This document shows, in pieces, positions 5,782 through 6,657 of a stretch of DNA of 6,657 bases. The position numbers and the translations under genes are program-made. The stretch comes from Pseudomonadota bacterium. GTDB lineage: Bacteria; Pseudomonadota; Alphaproteobacteria; Rhizobiales; Xanthobacteraceae. Location of the stretch: assembly GCA_021823875.1 (NCBI GenBank), contig JAKAMD010000199.1, positions 1-6,657 of the forward strand, in the 5' to 3' direction. A model generated the notes under the pieces. It was given only the letters and a program-made list of their open reading frames with translations. It did no database searches and had not been told where the DNA came from. How positions within the stretch are numbered: the stretch's first letter is position 1; each line of letters opens with the position of its first letter.

Positions 5782-6657
5782 ATGTCAAAATCAAACAAAT
5801 GGTGGCTTGCAATTCTCACGGTGTTCCTGGCCGGAGCCGTGATTTCCAGCGCCAGCGCGCAGAATCAATGGAAGAAAAAAGGTGGAAGTGCGAGCGCCCC
5901 CGCGCATGCGGCTCGGCCCGCCGGTCGCGCAGTACCGCATATCGCACCCCGGCAGAGTTTCACGCCGCATGCGGCACCTCGCCGCGTCTTCACACCGCAT
6001 GCCGTCCAACGTCGAGCCTTCACACCGCATGTGACGCCGCGTCGCAGCTTCGCGGTTCCGCACCGAGTCGTCAGGCCGTATTACGCGCCCCGCCGCACCT
6101 TGCGGCGCACCGTTACACCGCATCTGCGCACGCCCCGCATCACCAGAGAGACCGTGCGCAGCCGCACAACAACCCAGCCGACGTTACGCACCTTGCAGCG
6201 CCGGCAAGTGCAGCCGAGCACCGTGGGCCAGGCCATCAGGTCGACGCAACCCCGGCTGCGCCGCACGGGCGCCGCGGCGATCTCGCCGCAAGTCGCGCGA
6301 CACGGCCGCTTCGCCGCGCCGTACCAGGTGCTGGCGCAGGGACGCGTCCCCCATCTACGCGGCGCGCATTTAGCGGCGCACCGCGCCTGGCGCCACGGCC
6401 GCCGTGCCGCCTTCGTTGCATGGTACGGACCGGTGTTCTGGCCCTACGCCTATTCCGACATCTTCGACTATGCGTTCTGGCCCTACGGCTATGACGACGG
6501 CTTCTGGGCCTACATCTATGACGACTTCTTCGATGGCATGTTCTGGGGCGAGATCGGTCCGCCGGTCGAGTATGCCTATGCCGCGCCGGCCGGACCGCGC
6601 GCGAGCTATGCTGGCGTCGAAGAACTCTGCACGCAGCCCGGCACCGGCATCACCTCC
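5782..6657 (+). CDS. Secreted Arg/His-repeat protein with acidic FWPY aromatic region (3' end outside the window)
   Basis: This frame is open from ATG 5782 to the last base (292 codons, no stop), so the protein is truncated by the window. A signal peptide is clear: MSKSNKWW, a hydrophobic core at 8-22, and a likely cut after ASA26. Residues 27-209 are extremely basic, with about 35 Arg, 3 Lys and 12 His against a single Glu (E123). They include ten-residue repeats of the form FTPHxxxRRx (about 50-98). Residues 211-257 are aromatic and acidic, with FWPYAYSD, FWPYGYDD, FWAYIYDD and MFWGE. A lone Cys (ELC, 283) follows near the edge. From memory, secreted Hyphomicrobiales proteins with such FWPYAYD segments end in an alpha-helical LTXXQ/Spy-like domain. 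That part would lie beyond the window, so this is only a prediction. Function is unknown; an envelope or chaperone-like role is a guess. Start and frame are supported by the Shine-Dalgarno, signal peptide and repeat phase. Confidence 0.85.
   Translation, partial: MSKSNKWWLAILTVFLAGAVISSASAQNQWKKKGGSASAPAHAARPAGRAVPHIAPRQSFTPHAAPRRVFTPHAVQRRAFTPHVTPRRSFAVPHRVVRPYYAPRRTLRRTVTPHLRTPRITRETVRSRTTTQPTLRTLQRRQVQPSTVGQAIRSTQPRLRRTGAAAISPQVARHGRFAAPYQVLAQGRVPHLRGAHLAAHRAWRHGRRAAFVAWYGPVFWPYAYSDIFDYAFWPYGYDDGFWAYIYDDFFDGMFWGEIGPPVEYAYAAPAGPRASYAGVEELCTQPGTGITS
5926..6045 (+). repeat. In-frame 30-bp tandem repeat encoding a His-Arg decapeptide
   Basis: The core [A/G]CCGCAT recurs at exact 30-base spacing at 5934, 5964, 5994 and 6024. 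Three copies share TTCAC[A/G]CCGCATG (5959-5971, 5989-6001, 6019-6031), differing at one base in one copy. In protein this is Pro-His at 52-53, 62-63, 72-73 and 82-83, within units such as FTPHAAPRRV and FTPHAVQRRA. A fifth unit (VPH, 92-94) is offset by one residue, and an isolated TPH occurs at 112-114 (DNA 6115-6123). The period is a whole number of codons, as expected for repeat expansion inside a coding gene. Confidence 0.8.

Noticed and set aside
5926..6045. 30-bp periodic repeat as a CRISPR array
   Set aside because: There are no unique spacers: the whole 30-base unit repeats head to tail, in frame, inside a protein-coding gene with a codon-multiple period.
5775..6494. Long + strand reading frame starting MAHVKIKQ, overlapping the last gene
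   Set aside because: Its ATG overlaps the end of the Shine-Dalgarno, it has no signal peptide or family resemblance, and it stops at 6494. The 5782 frame has ideal Shine-Dalgarno spacing, a signal peptide and an open run to the edge. The frame is a shadow of the repetitive GC-rich sequence.

Overview
The window is a GC-rich stretch of bacterial chromosome. It most likely comes from an alphaproteobacterium of the order Hyphomicrobiales (a Bradyrhizobium, Afipia or Pseudolabrys-like organism). This rests on three things: strong G/C preference at third codon positions in every gene, a DUF2865-type secreted protein at 310-1068, and an arginine-rich secreted protein with aromatic FWPY motifs at the right edge. 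Both protein types are, from memory of those genomes, characteristic of that order. No phage, transposon, plasmid, rRNA, tRNA or CRISPR signature is visible, so it reads as ordinary chromosomal backbone.

Layout, left to right. Positions 1-77 hold the last codons of a membrane protein on the + strand, followed by a GC-rich hairpin. Positions 310-1068 (+) encode a secreted six-cysteine DUF2865-type protein. Its last 16 bases overlap the end of a convergent FAD-dependent oxidoreductase of the L-2-hydroxyglutarate dehydrogenase type (1053-2147, -). A 194-bp divergent region with a candidate promoter and a perfect 7+7 bp inverted repeat separates it from a secreted MltB-type lytic murein transglycosylase (2342-3547, +). 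After a candidate terminator comes a secreted DUF4344-type putative zinc metallopeptidase (3723-4607, +). An aldo/keto reductase (4623-5618, -) converges on it with only 15 bp between the stops. The last gene (5782 to the window end, +) starts behind a strong Shine-Dalgarno sequence and runs off the right edge. It encodes a secreted, repeat-containing protein with strongly segregated charge.

Two themes emerge. All four + strand genes with a visible N-terminus carry Sec-type signal peptides and should act in the cell envelope: a peptidoglycan-cleaving enzyme, a putative protease, and two proteins of unknown role. The two - strand genes encode soluble redox enzymes. The genes alternate in strand and are mostly single transcription units, so shared location does not show shared function. 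The least explained item is the 3' gene, with its ten-residue repeats and its split between an arginine-rich segment and an acidic aromatic segment. I see no convincing evidence of a new multi-gene system.
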